Source: Burkholderia sp. D-99 (lineage in GTDB: Bacteria; Pseudomonadota; Gammaproteobacteria; Burkholderiales; Burkholderiaceae). Taken from it: a DNA stretch of 64,000 bases. Under the pieces are notes generated by a model, which was not told where the DNA came from, ran no database searches, and worked only from the letters and a program-made list of their open reading frames with translations. Below, in pieces: positions 43,285 through 52,412 of the stretch (position 1 is its first letter; each line of letters opens with the position of its first letter). The DNA is taken from positions 372,001 through 436,000 of the forward strand of contig NZ_JAAOXM010000001.1 in the NCBI RefSeq assembly GCF_011605345.1, given 5' to 3'. Made by a program: the position numbers and the translations under genes.

Positions 43285-43318
43285 CCACGTTCCAACATTT
43301 TCACGCTGCGATGCTCCG

Positions 43319-44791
43319 ATGACGACTGTCCTTCCTTCCGGCGACGCGCCGTTGCTGCCGCTCGACGCGCCGCTGGCGCGCACGCCGGGCGCGCCTTCGC
43401 TGCAGCGCCAGTTGCTGCGCCGCGTGCGCGACGCAATTCTCGGCGGTGCGATGCCGGCCGGCACGCGGCTGCCCGGCACACGTGCGCTGGCCGAGACGCT
43501 CGGCGTGTCGCGCAACACGACGGCCGCCGTCTACGAGCAACTGGTTGCCGAAGGTTTCCTGCAATCCGACCGCCGCGGCACGCGTGTCGTCGGGTTGTCG
43601 CGGCCGGCGCCGCCGCGCCGGCGTGCCGCGCCGCCGGCCGTCGCGCAGCGGCTCGACCGGATTCGCCCGAGCCGCATCGGCACCGGCGAATCGGAGGGCT
43701 TCCGTCCGGGCGTGCCCGCGCTCACGCATTTTCCGGTGGACGCGTGGCGCCACGCGATCGACCGCGCGCTGCGTCGCAGTGGCCGCGACCTGCTCGGCTA
43801 TGGCGACCCGCTCGGCGAGCGCACGCTGCGCGAATCGATCGCGCGCCACCTCGCCGTGACGCGCGGCGTGCGCTGCGACCCCGAGCAGATCGTGATCACG
43901 GAAGGCGCACAGGGTGCGATCGCGCTGTGCGCGCAGTTGCTGACGAATCCGGGCGATACGGTGTGGGTCGAGGAGCCCGGCTATCGCGGCGCGCGCACCG
44001 CGATGCAGGCGGCCGACCTCGACGTCGTGCCGATGCCGGTCGACGCGGAAGGGCTGCGCGTGGAAGCAGACGACTGGCGTGAGCGGACGCCGCGCCTCGT
44101 CTATACGACGCCGTCGAACCAGTTCCCGACCGGCGCCGTGCTGTCGATCTCGCGCCGGCTCGCGCTGATCGATGCCGCGCGCCGCCATCGCGCGTGGATC
44201 ATCGAGGACGACTACGACAGCGAATTCCGTCACACCGGCGAGCCGATCGGCGCGATGCACGGGCTCGCGCCCGATTCGCCCGTCGTCTATCTCGGCTCGT
44301 TCAGCAAGACGATGTTTCCGGCGCTGCGCATCGGTTTTATCGTGCTGCCCGACGCGCTGCTGGCCGCGGTGCGACCGGTGCTGCCGGAGATGCTGCGCGG
44401 CGGGACGCGCCACGTGCAGCTCGCGCTGGCGGATTTCATCGAGACGGGCGAGTACGGCCGCCATCTCGGCCGCATGCGCCGGCTGTACCGCGACCGGCGG
44501 CGGTTGCTGCTCGCCGCGCTCGACGGCAGCCTGAGCGTGCCGCACCAGATCGAGGGCGGGCCGTGCGGGCTGCATCTCACGTTGCGGATGCCGGCGCGCT
44601 ATCGCGATCGTGCGATCGTCGACGTGGCGCGTGCGCATGGCATCGGGCCGTTTCCGCTGTCCGGCTTTTCGATCGATGCGGCATCGGCGGGTAACGGGCT
44701 CGTGCTCGGTTTCGGCAATACGTCGGCCGACACGTTCGAGCCGATGTTGCGGATGCTGTCGGCGATCGCGGAGCGGGTGGGCGGGGACTGA
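43319..44791 (+). CDS. MocR/GabR/PdxR family PLP-dependent transcriptional regulator
   Basis: A 490-aa regulator with an N-terminal GntR-type winged helix (about 25-95: LQRQLLRRVRDAILGGAMPAGTRLPGTRALAETLGVSRNTTAAVYEQL) and a C-terminal fold-type I aminotransferase-like domain (about 125-490). The PLP-binding lysine is K330 in LGSFSKTMFPALRIGF, and the cofactor-contacting Asp is in WIIEDDYDSEF. MocR proteins sense PLP or amino compounds and usually act on a divergent neighbour; here that is the two-domain acetyltransferase. The intergenic 14-bp direct repeats fit its mode of binding. Confidence 0.93.
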   Translation: MTTVLPSGDAPLLPLDAPLARTPGAPSLQRQLLRRVRDAILGGAMPAGTRLPGTRALAETLGVSRNTTAAVYEQLVAEGFLQSDRRGTRVVGLSRPAPPRRRAAPPAVAQRLDRIRPSRIGTGESEGFRPGVPALTHFPVDAWRHAIDRALRRSGRDLLGYGDPLGERTLRESIARHLAVTRGVRCDPEQIVITEGAQGAIALCAQLLTNPGDTVWVEEPGYRGARTAMQAADLDVVPMPVDAEGLRVEADDWRERTPRLVYTTPSNQFPTGAVLSISRRLALIDAARRHRAWIIEDDYDSEFRHTGEPIGAMHGLAPDSPVVYLGSFSKTMFPALRIGFIVLPDALLAAVRPVLPEMLRGGTRHVQLALADFIETGEYGRHLGRMRRLYRDRRRLLLAALDGSLSVPHQIEGGPCGLHLTLRMPARYRDRAIVDVARAHGIGPFPLSGFSIDAASAGNGLVLGFGNTSADTFEPMLRMLSAIAERVGGD

Positions 44792-44891
44792 CGTGCGGGC
44801 GGCAGGGCGCGCGGGTTGCGTCACCCGTCGCCGGTGATTTCCGCTACCGTATTGCATCCGATTTCATTTCTCTTCCCGACCGAACGGGTGT

Positions 44892-45230
44892 ACGTCTTAC
44901 CGATTCGTTGCGCTCGCCGGCATCGCATGTGCGTTGCCGGCGAGCGCCGCCGCCCGTGCGCAAGCCGCTCATGACGGATTCATCTGCGATACCGGCAAGC
45001 ATCACCGCGTGATCGGTCATGTCGCGAACGGAACGCTGAACGAACGGGCCTGGAACGAACCGCATGCGGTCGATCGCACACCGGACGTCGAGGTGCACGG
45101 CGGCACGGAGGAAACGGCGGGTACCGCCCCGTGCGTCGGCGCCGACTGGATGTTCAAGCGAGGCAATGTCGAGTACGTGGTGTCGGATAGCGTCGCCTGC
45201 ACCGAAGGAGCGCCGCCGCGCAACGCTTAG
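44892..45230 (+). CDS. Small secreted protein without a canonical start codon
   Basis: From ACG 44892 the frame encodes TSYRFVALAGIACALPASAAARA, a convincing Sec signal peptide (with ACG read as Met), followed by about 88 residues with three cysteines (GFICDTG, APCVGADW, VACTEG) and the stop TAG at 45228-45230. The first in-frame ATG/GTG/TTG is a TTG at 44934, which lies inside the signal peptide and would destroy it. So either ACG is used, or the start codon was lost by mutation and this is a recent pseudogene. Product unknown; no family recognised. Confidence 0.45.
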   Translation, partial: TSYRFVALAGIACALPASAAARAQAAHDGFICDTGKHHRVIGHVANGTLNERAWNEPHAVDRTPDVEVHGGTEETAGTAPCVGADWMFKRGNVEYVVSDSVACTEGAPPRNA

Positions 45231-45645
45231 GGGAGGGCATTGTGCCGATCCACCAGGCTTTTTGCGTCGCGCTATTGGTGCGTGAGGTAAGTGCCGCGCC
45301 GCCAATCGGCTTGCGTGGCCTCGGCCGGCAATCGACCGGATGCGCCGAGCCGGATTGCCGCCGATCCTGCGGGCTTCCGGGAGTTCGCCCGGGGGGGGGC
45401 GCCGGGATTCGCGTGATGTCGTGTTGCCGCTTTGCCCCGGCACGGTCCGTACCGTGACGTGTCCATGCGCCTATCCGGATGGGGAAGATGAGGGAAAGTA
45501 CGGAGTACGAGCGGCGGTGAAGATGCGCTGCGGTGTGCTGGTGCGACGTCAGTGTGCAGTAAACTCGGGTTCGACAAACGAAGCGGCTTCGGTTGGTTGA
45601 GATACCGCTGATTGAGACAAGAATCGGATTCTTGGGTCATAGCGC
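45231..45645. other. Gene-free region upstream of tssF
   Basis: About 415 bases. It must carry the promoter of the T6SS gene that follows. A run of nine G (45391-45399) lies in GCCC(G)9CGCC; such a run is a slippage-prone site but does not sit inside a convincing gene. Nothing else is recognised. Confidence 0.5.
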
Positions 45646-47496
45646 ATGGAAGACCTGCTGCCTTTCTACGAAAGAGAGCTCACGCTGTTGCGCCAGAGGG
45701 CGCGTAAATTTGCCGCCGATTATCCGAAGGTGGCGAGTCGCCTGCTGCTGGCCGGAGGCACGGATAAAGACGGCGGCGACCATTCCGTCGAGCGCATGTT
45801 CGAGGCGTTCGCGTTCATTGCGGCTCGCGCCACCCGACGTATCGACGACAACTACCCCGAATTTGCCGAGGGGCTGATCGAGACGATGTATCCGCATTAC
45901 TTGCGGCCGTTTCCGTCATGCTCCATCGTGCGCTTCGACGTCGATGCCGGTCGAGCGTCGCGGATGTCGTCAGCGACCGTCGTTCGCCGGGGGACGCAGT
46001 TGTACAGCCGGCCGGTGCGCGGTACGAAGATCATGTTTCGGACAGCATACGATGTCGCGTTGTCACCGTTGCAGCTGGTCGACGCGCGCTTCGAAGCGGT
46101 TGCACAGGCTCCGCGGGCGCTTCGTGTGCCGCCGCAGACTGCGTCACAGATCTCGTTGACGTTCTCGATTCAATCGGCGCATGCGTCGCTCGAAGCGTTG
46201 AATATCGATTCGATTCGCCTGTATACGCAGGGCACCCCCTTGCTGTGCGCAGCGTTGCGGGATGCCTTGTCGATGCATGCATTGCGGGCATACGTGGAGC
46301 CGGATCGCAGCGGAAAGTGGGTGGCGCTCGAACAGGTGCCGTTCACGCTTGCCGGATTGCGGCGCGAGGATGGGTTGATTCCGTTTCCGGAGAAATCGAA
46401 TCCGGCTTATCTGTTTCTCACGGAGTATTTTGCGTATCCGGAGAAGTTCGGCTTCTTCGATTGCGATCTGCGGCAAATCGGGCGGATCGGCGGCCGACAC
46501 TTCACCCTGCACATCCTGCTCAAGGACGTGATGGCCGATTCACCGGCGGCTCGCGCGCTCGGGAATCTCGGCGCGGAAAACATCCTGCTCGGATGTACCC
46601 CGGTCGTCAATTTGTTCAATACGGCGGGCAAGCTCTCTGGCGCCTTCGATGGGGCGTCCGCCACGGATGCATGCCCGCTCGTGGTGGACGAGCAGAATAT
46701 CCATGGTTATCAGGTGTACTCGGTCGATGCGGTCGAGCAGACACGGGAAACGCCGCAAGGCGCGGCGGTCACGAGGTTCGAGTCGCTTCATGCATTGAAT
46801 CACGCGGCTCGGCCGGAGACGCGGCATGCAACGTACTGGTGTGCCGGTCGCGATACGCTGGCTGCGCATGGTGGCACGGGACAAGAGCTTGTGATGCGCT
46901 TCGTCAATGGTGCGCTCGAACCCGTGCCGCCTCCGCCCGGGCTCGATTTCAAGCTGACATGCAGCAATTGCGACTTGGCGGAACATCTGGAGCATGGCGC
47001 AGCGACCGGCGACCTGATGATGGAGGGCGGAACGCTCGCGCGGCGCATCATGCTGTTGCATGCGCCGACGAAGCCTCAAAGCATCAGGCGCGATGATGGG
47101 GCGTTGTGGCGCCTCATTTCGCAACTGGCCTTCAGCCCCGTCGCGTTGATGGCCGGCGCCCAGCCCATACGCGATTTGCTGTCCCTCCATAATCCGATGA
47201 AGGTGGCCGCGGTGCATCAGATCGACGGCGTGGTCGATCTGCATCAACAAGCGGCGACCGCATGGCTGCCCATCGGGCCGTGCGCCGGTGTCGTGCGCGG
47301 CATCGAGTTGCGCCTGACGATCGACGAAACACATTTCGCCGGCACGGGCATCTATGCGTTTGCGCGGATGCTCGACGATTTCCTGAGCTTGCACGTCAGC
47401 ACGAATGGTTTTACGCAACTCGTGCTGTTGTCGAGCGAAGGGGGGCGCGAACTCCTGAGATGTCCGCGACGGCCAGGCACCGATTTCCTGCTCTGA
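45646..47496 (+). CDS. tssF: Type VI secretion baseplate protein TssF
   Basis: A 616-aa member of the TssF (VasA/ImpG) family, a wedge component of the T6SS baseplate that binds TssG, TssK and TssE. The N-terminal signature MEDLLPFYERELTLLRQRARKFAADYPKVASRL and the DDNYPEFAEGLIETMYPHYLRPFPSCSIVRF block are diagnostic; family length is about 580-630. TssF is normally followed by tssG, often overlapping; here the next gene is convergent and no tssG, tssE or tssK is in the window. It stands alone behind its own promoter region, next to PAAR and vgrG genes, so it may be part of a split or auxiliary T6SS cluster. Confidence 0.93.
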   Translation: MEDLLPFYERELTLLRQRARKFAADYPKVASRLLLAGGTDKDGGDHSVERMFEAFAFIAARATRRIDDNYPEFAEGLIETMYPHYLRPFPSCSIVRFDVDAGRASRMSSATVVRRGTQLYSRPVRGTKIMFRTAYDVALSPLQLVDARFEAVAQAPRALRVPPQTASQISLTFSIQSAHASLEALNIDSIRLYTQGTPLLCAALRDALSMHALRAYVEPDRSGKWVALEQVPFTLAGLRREDGLIPFPEKSNPAYLFLTEYFAYPEKFGFFDCDLRQIGRIGGRHFTLHILLKDVMADSPAARALGNLGAENILLGCTPVVNLFNTAGKLSGAFDGASATDACPLVVDEQNIHGYQVYSVDAVEQTRETPQGAAVTRFESLHALNHAARPETRHATYWCAGRDTLAAHGGTGQELVMRFVNGALEPVPPPPGLDFKLTCSNCDLAEHLEHGAATGDLMMEGGTLARRIMLLHAPTKPQSIRRDDGALWRLISQLAFSPVALMAGAQPIRDLLSLHNPMKVAAVHQIDGVVDLHQQAATAWLPIGPCAGVVRGIELRLTIDETHFAGTGIYAFARMLDDFLSLHVSTNGFTQLVLLSSEGGRELLRCPRRPGTDFLL

Positions 47497-47528
47497 CGAC
47501 GCGTGACGTCGGAGATACGGGCGCCGCG

Positions 47529-48950
47529 TCAGACGCCGGCGGCCTGGGCGTGGTGTTCGTCTACCGGCGCCGGTCCGACGAGCGCGACGCCGCGGGCGAT
47601 CGGATCGCTGCTGGAGATGACGAGCGCGGGATGCTGTTCCCGGAGGTGATGAGCGCCGGCGACGGCGATCGCACCGAGCACCAGTGTCGCGCCGCTCTCC
47701 CCGTTGGCGAGCCCGAGCATGGACGGTGCAGTGGCGGGTGCTTCCGACGGTGAGGCCGCGCGCCATTTTTCGAGTACGCCGATGAGTTCCGTGCGCCAAC
47801 TGCTGCGCTGATCGGTATCGCAGACGATCTGACAGATTGGCGTTTCCTGGTGGGAAGACCGGGGCCGGGCGAGTGCCTGTTCGATCAATCGATGCAGCAC
47901 GTCGTCTTCCTGAGCGTCGGAACGATCGACGGGGGCGTTGCGGTCTGCCACTGCGACGCGATAGAGATGGGGAGCGGGCTGCGCATAAGCTTCGGTCGGA
48001 TGAGCGAGCAGCAATGCGCATGCGCCTTCGCCCGGTATGCAACCATCGAGGTGCTTCTGCCCATAGAGCCTGTCGGTGCTGTCGAGCATACGTATCGTGC
48101 GCGGATCCAGTTGCGATTCGCAAGCCAGGACAATATGCCGAAGCGCGGAAGGATGCCGGTTGATCTCCTGATTCAGCGCATCGATTGCCGTCAGGGCATC
48201 AACCGCGCTCGCAACGGGGACGATACGTGCAGGTTCGACGCCGGGGCGCCAGCGGTTGCGGGCAACATGGGCATCGAGCCATGCGCCGAGGTGCGGTGCG
48301 ACGGCCTGCCACCGTGCGGGAAGGAGCAAATGCAGCTTGAAGGGCGGCAGGCTGGATGCGCGATTGTCGTTCGCCAGCGCGGCGGCCGCATGCCGCTGCA
48401 TCAGGTCGTCCATTGCATCCGCTGCGAGCAGCAGCGCGCGGCGTTGTTCATCGCTCCAGTCGACGGTGGCCGCTGGTGGCAGCAGACTGTCGTCGAAGCC
48501 TTGCGCCGAGATCGAAGCAACGACGCCGGCAAACACCCCGGAGCCATCGGCACGCTTCAGGTCGGCGTGCAATCGGGTTGTCGCTTCTGCGAGGGCCGTG
48601 TCGAGCACCGCGTCCGTATCGTCGCCCGCCGGCAAACGGACGCTGGTGTCCAGTAAGGCGATCGCGGAATCGGGCTGCATGTCCGGGTTCGTCGACGATG
48701 CCGATGCGGCGGACGCAACAGGCTGGGGTTTCGGCTGGCGCAGCAGGCGGATCTTGCCGAGAAACCAGGCGGTTCCTCCGATCAGTGCAACGGGCAGCGC
48801 CAGGGCATACAGCACAAGATCGGTCCCGGTCGGGACGTGGTAGGTCGCCCGCCAGCAGGCGGCGACAACCAGCCAGACCACGGCGAATGTTGCGACGACG
48901 CCAATTGCAATCCGCGCGACCGGAAGTGCTTTCTGCGGCGTGGCTGCCAT
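47529..48950 (-). CDS. T6SS-linked membrane protein with a ketosynthase-like domain
   Basis: A 473-aa protein. Two transmembrane helices lie near the N-terminus (ARIAIGVVATFAVVWLVVAAC and LVLYALALPVALIGGTAWFL), followed by a linker and a roughly 370-residue cytoplasmic or periplasmic domain. Its middle, IVLACESQLDPRTIRMLDS then DGCIPGEGACALLLA, resembles the thiolase-fold beta-ketoacyl synthases (GGVDS... / GEGAGALVL), and NGESGATLVLGAIAVAGA resembles the late HTGAASG region; but the nucleophilic Cys and the two catalytic His are not in their expected contexts, so it is probably non-catalytic. The start is two bases after the PAAR stop, giving an operon. Function unknown; a role in handling PAAR or effectors is inference. 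Confidence 0.75.
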   Translation of the reverse strand: MAATPQKALPVARIAIGVVATFAVVWLVVAACWRATYHVPTGTDLVLYALALPVALIGGTAWFLGKIRLLRQPKPQPVASAASASSTNPDMQPDSAIALLDTSVRLPAGDDTDAVLDTALAEATTRLHADLKRADGSGVFAGVVASISAQGFDDSLLPPAATVDWSDEQRRALLLAADAMDDLMQRHAAAALANDNRASSLPPFKLHLLLPARWQAVAPHLGAWLDAHVARNRWRPGVEPARIVPVASAVDALTAIDALNQEINRHPSALRHIVLACESQLDPRTIRMLDSTDRLYGQKHLDGCIPGEGACALLLAHPTEAYAQPAPHLYRVAVADRNAPVDRSDAQEDDVLHRLIEQALARPRSSHQETPICQIVCDTDQRSSWRTELIGVLEKWRAASPSEAPATAPSMLGLANGESGATLVLGAIAVAGAHHLREQHPALVISSSDPIARGVALVGPAPVDEHHAQAAGV

Positions 48951-48952
48951 GT

Positions 48953-49213
48953 TTACTCGCCGCCCGTGGTTGACTGGCCCGCAATCAGAATGGCGCCGCA
49001 TGCGGTTTTATACCCGTCGCGCGCGGCACCGCTTCCATCGATGATCGCGGTGTCGTCTCCTTCCACGATGAAGTTCGGGCCGTGAATCGGGCAGGTGACC
49101 TTGTCGTTTCTCCGGGCGATGCCTTTGCCCTTGATATTGGCAACGGTGGAGGCGCTGGTCACGGTGCCGCCATGACTGTGTTTGTCGCCGAGAACAATAA
49201 ACGGGCGTGTCAT
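48953..49213 (-). CDS. PAAR domain protein (T6SS spike tip)
   Basis: An 86-aa stand-alone PAAR protein that sharpens the VgrG trimer tip. Seen: PFIVLGDKHSHGGTVTSAS at the N-terminus, VANIKGKGIARRNDKVTCPIHG with the Cys/His likely to bind the zinc ion, VEGDDTAIIDGSGAARDGYKTACGAILIAG as the repeat continuation. AGGAGGG stands 5 nt before ATG 49213, the best ribosome site in the island. Divergent from vgrG1; followed at 2 nt by the ketosynthase-like membrane protein. Confidence 0.92.
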   Translation of the reverse strand: MTRPFIVLGDKHSHGGTVTSASTVANIKGKGIARRNDKVTCPIHGPNFIVEGDDTAIIDGSGAARDGYKTACGAILIAGQSTTGGE

Positions 49214-49599
49214 GAATCCCTCCTGATATGGCTAAGCCACGATTTAGGAAATTATTACCTGTTTTTGTGGATGGATTGGCTCGACTTCGCCTCAAATTTA
49301 CCGGAACCAGTCATCCCGTTTAAATCAGGCGAGCTGGTGGATTGTCGATTTTGTTTAATTCGCATTTGGAAGCCGACGGGAGAGTTCGGCACGCACTTTT
49401 CGCATGGTAAGCTACGAAATAATATTCAGTAAATGGGGACTTATCGTTGCGCAGATGCAGCGATGACGATTATCAGACTCCAATGCTGGGTATCCGGGAT
49501 GATTCGGTGACCTATAGCTACAGGGGCGCGTCTTTTGCATCCTCGGCTATCACAATTCGAAAGCAGATACGGCTTGATGCCCGAGAGAGCGGGGATTGC
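49214..49599. other. Divergent intergenic region, PAAR / vgrG1
   Basis: About 386 bases, AT-richer than most of the window (for example around 49225-49270), with no clear gene. It must hold promoters for the PAAR and vgrG1 units. The vgrG1 frame is open further upstream (to 49447) but this part shows no VgrG similarity. Confidence 0.5.
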
Positions 49600-52404
49600 A
49601 TGGACGTCTCTTCACAATTGTCTTCAGTGGCGGACTTATTCACCGCCGCTAATCGTCTCTATTCCCTCGAAGGTCAAGGGCCGCTATCGGGGCTTCAGGT
49701 CGAGTGCTGGTCGGGACGGGAACGCCTGTCGGAAAACTACCGTTGGGACGTCTACGGATTGTCCCGCGATCCCGGTTTGAATCTCGAGGAAATGCTGGGC
49801 CAGCGTGTGACGATCCGCTGTGCGCTGACGAACGGATCGTTCGCCGTGCGCAGCGGACTGGTTGTCGAAGCCCGATGTCTCGGTTTCGACGGGATGCTGG
49901 CGCGTTACGCGCTGCAACTCGCGCCGTGGCTCGCGGTACTGGATCACGGTCGGACACAGCGCACGTTCGTGAAGCAGGGGCTCGCCGATATTCTCGGAAC
50001 GATATTCGGCGAATACGAGCAAATTGCCCACTGGCGTTTTACGGCCGACGCGGACAAGCGCATCGAGGCACTGGGGCTGCTCGATTACAAGATCCAGTAC
50101 CGGACGCAGACGCACCTCGGCTTCGTTCGGCAACTGTTGGCAGACGCCGGGTTGGGCTTTTGTTTTGTCGAGGACGACGATGCGCCGGCGGGCCACACAC
50201 TCGTGATTTTCGATGACAGCACGCAACTCCCCGATGACGAAACATCTGCGCGCCTCGGCGGAATTTCGCAGCGTTTGAGCGATGGCGAGGCCGCAGCCGC
50301 CGACCAGATTCTCGGCATCGGCCAGTCGTTGTCGCTGATGGCCGACCGGCTTACGCTGATCAGTGGCGACTACCGCAGCAATCAGGCGACGACCGCGTCC
50401 GCGAACCTGGGTAATCCGGGCGGTGCGCGGGAACTCTACGACGACGTCGGGCCGGAGGCATTCGAGAGCGTGCAGCAGGCGGAAGACGTGGCGCGTCGGC
50501 AGGCCGAGGCGATCGTTTCCCGGGCGCGCTTCTGGATGGGCTGCAGCACGCTGCGAACGGCACGCTGCGGCAACGTGTTCAGGATCGCGAATCCATCTTG
50601 GCGGCCAAGGCGCGACAACGGATCGGCACCCGATGAGTTTCTGCTGGTGGCAATCGAGCATGCCGGCGTGAACAATCTGCCGAAAAACGCAATGGCGCTT
50701 GTCGAGCGTGGCCTTGGCATGCCGCCGCCCGCGAGTTCCGATGCGCGGATTTCCGCACAGGCTGCTGCCGGCGGTTATGCGAATCGTTTTGAAGCCGTGC
50801 CGCGTCGGCAGGCGTGGCGACCGACGCTCGAGGACGGGAGCGGGCAGCGACTCAATCCGGTACCGACCGCGTTGGGCGCGCAGACCGCGCTGGTGGTCGG
50901 CCCGCAAGGCGAGCGCGAGCCCGGGGCTTCCGGGCCGCTCCATACCGACGTCCAGGGGCGGATTCGGGTTCGCTTCCACTGGCAGGCCGAGGGTGACCAG
51001 GGCACCTATCCGACTCGCGGCATGCAGCGGCTCGCGAGCGACGGGCATGGTTTGCAGCAGACACAGCGAATCGGCCAGGAAGTCCTCGTGCAGTTTCAGC
51101 ACGGGCTCGTGCATCGTCCGATCGTGCTGGGCGGCTTGTTCAACGGCCGTGGCGAGGGGGGCGAAGCACCGACACCGGGCGGCGAACCGGCGCAGCCGCT
51201 GAATCCCGCCGTGTATCGACAGGCGTCCGATCGTACCGCGAGCGCGCAAGGCAATCTTGCCGGCGGCCACAGCCCGAGCTGGCACGGCGCTGGCGGCGGC
51301 GCCGATGGTCACAATCATGCCGGCGCATTGTCCGGTTTCAAGTCGCAGGGGTTCGATGGGCAGGGAGGCAACCAGCTCGTTGCAGACGACAGCGATGCGA
51401 TGGGCCGCCTGCAGATGGCGACGACGCATGCGGCGACCGAATTGAACCTCGGACATCTGCGTCATCAGGCTGACAACTATCTCGGCAGTTTCCGCGGACA
51501 AGGCGTCGAGTTGCGCACGGATGCCTATGGCGCGGTGCGCGGGACACGCGGGGTGCTCGTATCGAGTTATGCGACGACGCCCGATCAACCTGCGGGTGAC
51601 GTGTCGGCGTTGCAATCGCTGCTCGCGCAGCAAGCAACGCTCGCCCGCCTGTTCGATCAGGCGGCGGAAACGCATCGTACCGTGCCGTTTGCCGTTCAGC
51701 GCGGCGTGCAAAAGACGGGGCAATCGATGCTCGACGATCGATCGGCACCCGTCGACGCCCTCACGAAGACATTTTCGACGACCGTCGGCGCCAAAGGCTT
51801 CGACCAGGCGGCCAGCGATGCCCGGCAGCGCGCTTCAGGCCAATCGTTGCCGCACACGGGCGATGCGGTCATCGGGATGGCGGCTCAGGGTGGTCACGGG
51901 ATCTTCGCCGGGCAGGCGCTGCACTGGGCCGCGGGGGAGACGCTGGCCGTCGGTAGCGGACAGGACATCAACATGGCGGTGAATCAGGTCGTGCGAATGC
52001 ACAGCGGGCAGGGGATCGGCTGGCTCGCGGCCGCACGCGAAGCATCGGGGGCGGGACTGAGCGTGATCTCCGGCGCGTCCGGTCTCGATCTTCAGGCGCA
52101 GCACGATCAGATGACGCTGCATGCGCAGAAGGATCTGAAGGTCGTGTCGGCCAACGCGAACGTCGAACTGGCCGCCAGCAAGACCGTGCATCTCGCGGTG
52201 AGCGGCGGTGCACATCTGACGATCGAGGGAGGCAACATCGTGTTCGGATGTCCGGGATCGCTTACCGTGCACGCTGCGACGCATGGATTTGTCGGTCCCG
52301 ACCAACTGGATACGCAACTGCCGCAGTTTCCCGAGAAGGTCTGCGTCGAATGCTTGCTGCACGCGATGCAATCGGGCAGCGCACTTGCCGGCAAGGCAAT
52401 CTGA
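49600..52404 (+). CDS. vgrG: VgrG spike protein 1 (gp27/gp5 with DUF2345 tail)
   Basis: A 934-aa VgrG, the trimeric spike that is fired by the T6SS. Order: gp27-like N-terminus (about 1-390, LSENYRWDVYGLSRDPGLNLEEMLGQRVTIR and GFVRQLLADAGLGFCFVEDD), gp5-like OB fold and needle (about 450-560, TDVQGRIRVRFHWQ, IGQEVLVQFQHGLVHRPIVLGGLFNG), and a long DUF2345 beta-helix extension to the end (AAGETLAVGSGQDINMAVNQ, AHLTIEGGNIVFGCPGSL). The C-terminus with VCVECLLHAM may bind cargo. ATG 49600 follows GGGGATTGC. Immediately followed by a DUF4123 adaptor and a lipase effector. Confidence 0.95.
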   Translation: MDVSSQLSSVADLFTAANRLYSLEGQGPLSGLQVECWSGRERLSENYRWDVYGLSRDPGLNLEEMLGQRVTIRCALTNGSFAVRSGLVVEARCLGFDGMLARYALQLAPWLAVLDHGRTQRTFVKQGLADILGTIFGEYEQIAHWRFTADADKRIEALGLLDYKIQYRTQTHLGFVRQLLADAGLGFCFVEDDDAPAGHTLVIFDDSTQLPDDETSARLGGISQRLSDGEAAAADQILGIGQSLSLMADRLTLISGDYRSNQATTASANLGNPGGARELYDDVGPEAFESVQQAEDVARRQAEAIVSRARFWMGCSTLRTARCGNVFRIANPSWRPRRDNGSAPDEFLLVAIEHAGVNNLPKNAMALVERGLGMPPPASSDARISAQAAAGGYANRFEAVPRRQAWRPTLEDGSGQRLNPVPTALGAQTALVVGPQGEREPGASGPLHTDVQGRIRVRFHWQAEGDQGTYPTRGMQRLASDGHGLQQTQRIGQEVLVQFQHGLVHRPIVLGGLFNGRGEGGEAPTPGGEPAQPLNPAVYRQASDRTASAQGNLAGGHSPSWHGAGGGADGHNHAGALSGFKSQGFDGQGGNQLVADDSDAMGRLQMATTHAATELNLGHLRHQADNYLGSFRGQGVELRTDAYGAVRGTRGVLVSSYATTPDQPAGDVSALQSLLAQQATLARLFDQAAETHRTVPFAVQRGVQKTGQSMLDDRSAPVDALTKTFSTTVGAKGFDQAASDARQRASGQSLPHTGDAVIGMAAQGGHGIFAGQALHWAAGETLAVGSGQDINMAVNQVVRMHSGQGIGWLAAAREASGAGLSVISGASGLDLQAQHDQMTLHAQKDLKVVSANANVELAASKTVHLAVSGGAHLTIEGGNIVFGCPGSLTVHAATHGFVGPDQLDTQLPQFPEKVCVECLLHAMQSGSALAGKAI

Positions 52405-52412
52405 GCAAATCG

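Noticed and set aside
45388..45403. Phase-variable gene at the nine-G run
   Set aside because: No credible gene spans the run; it lies in the non-coding stretch before tssF.
49447..49599. Longer VgrG1 starting near 49447
   Set aside because: The extra 51 residues are unlike VgrG N-termini; ATG 49600 has a purine-rich stretch before it and starts close to the recognisable domain.
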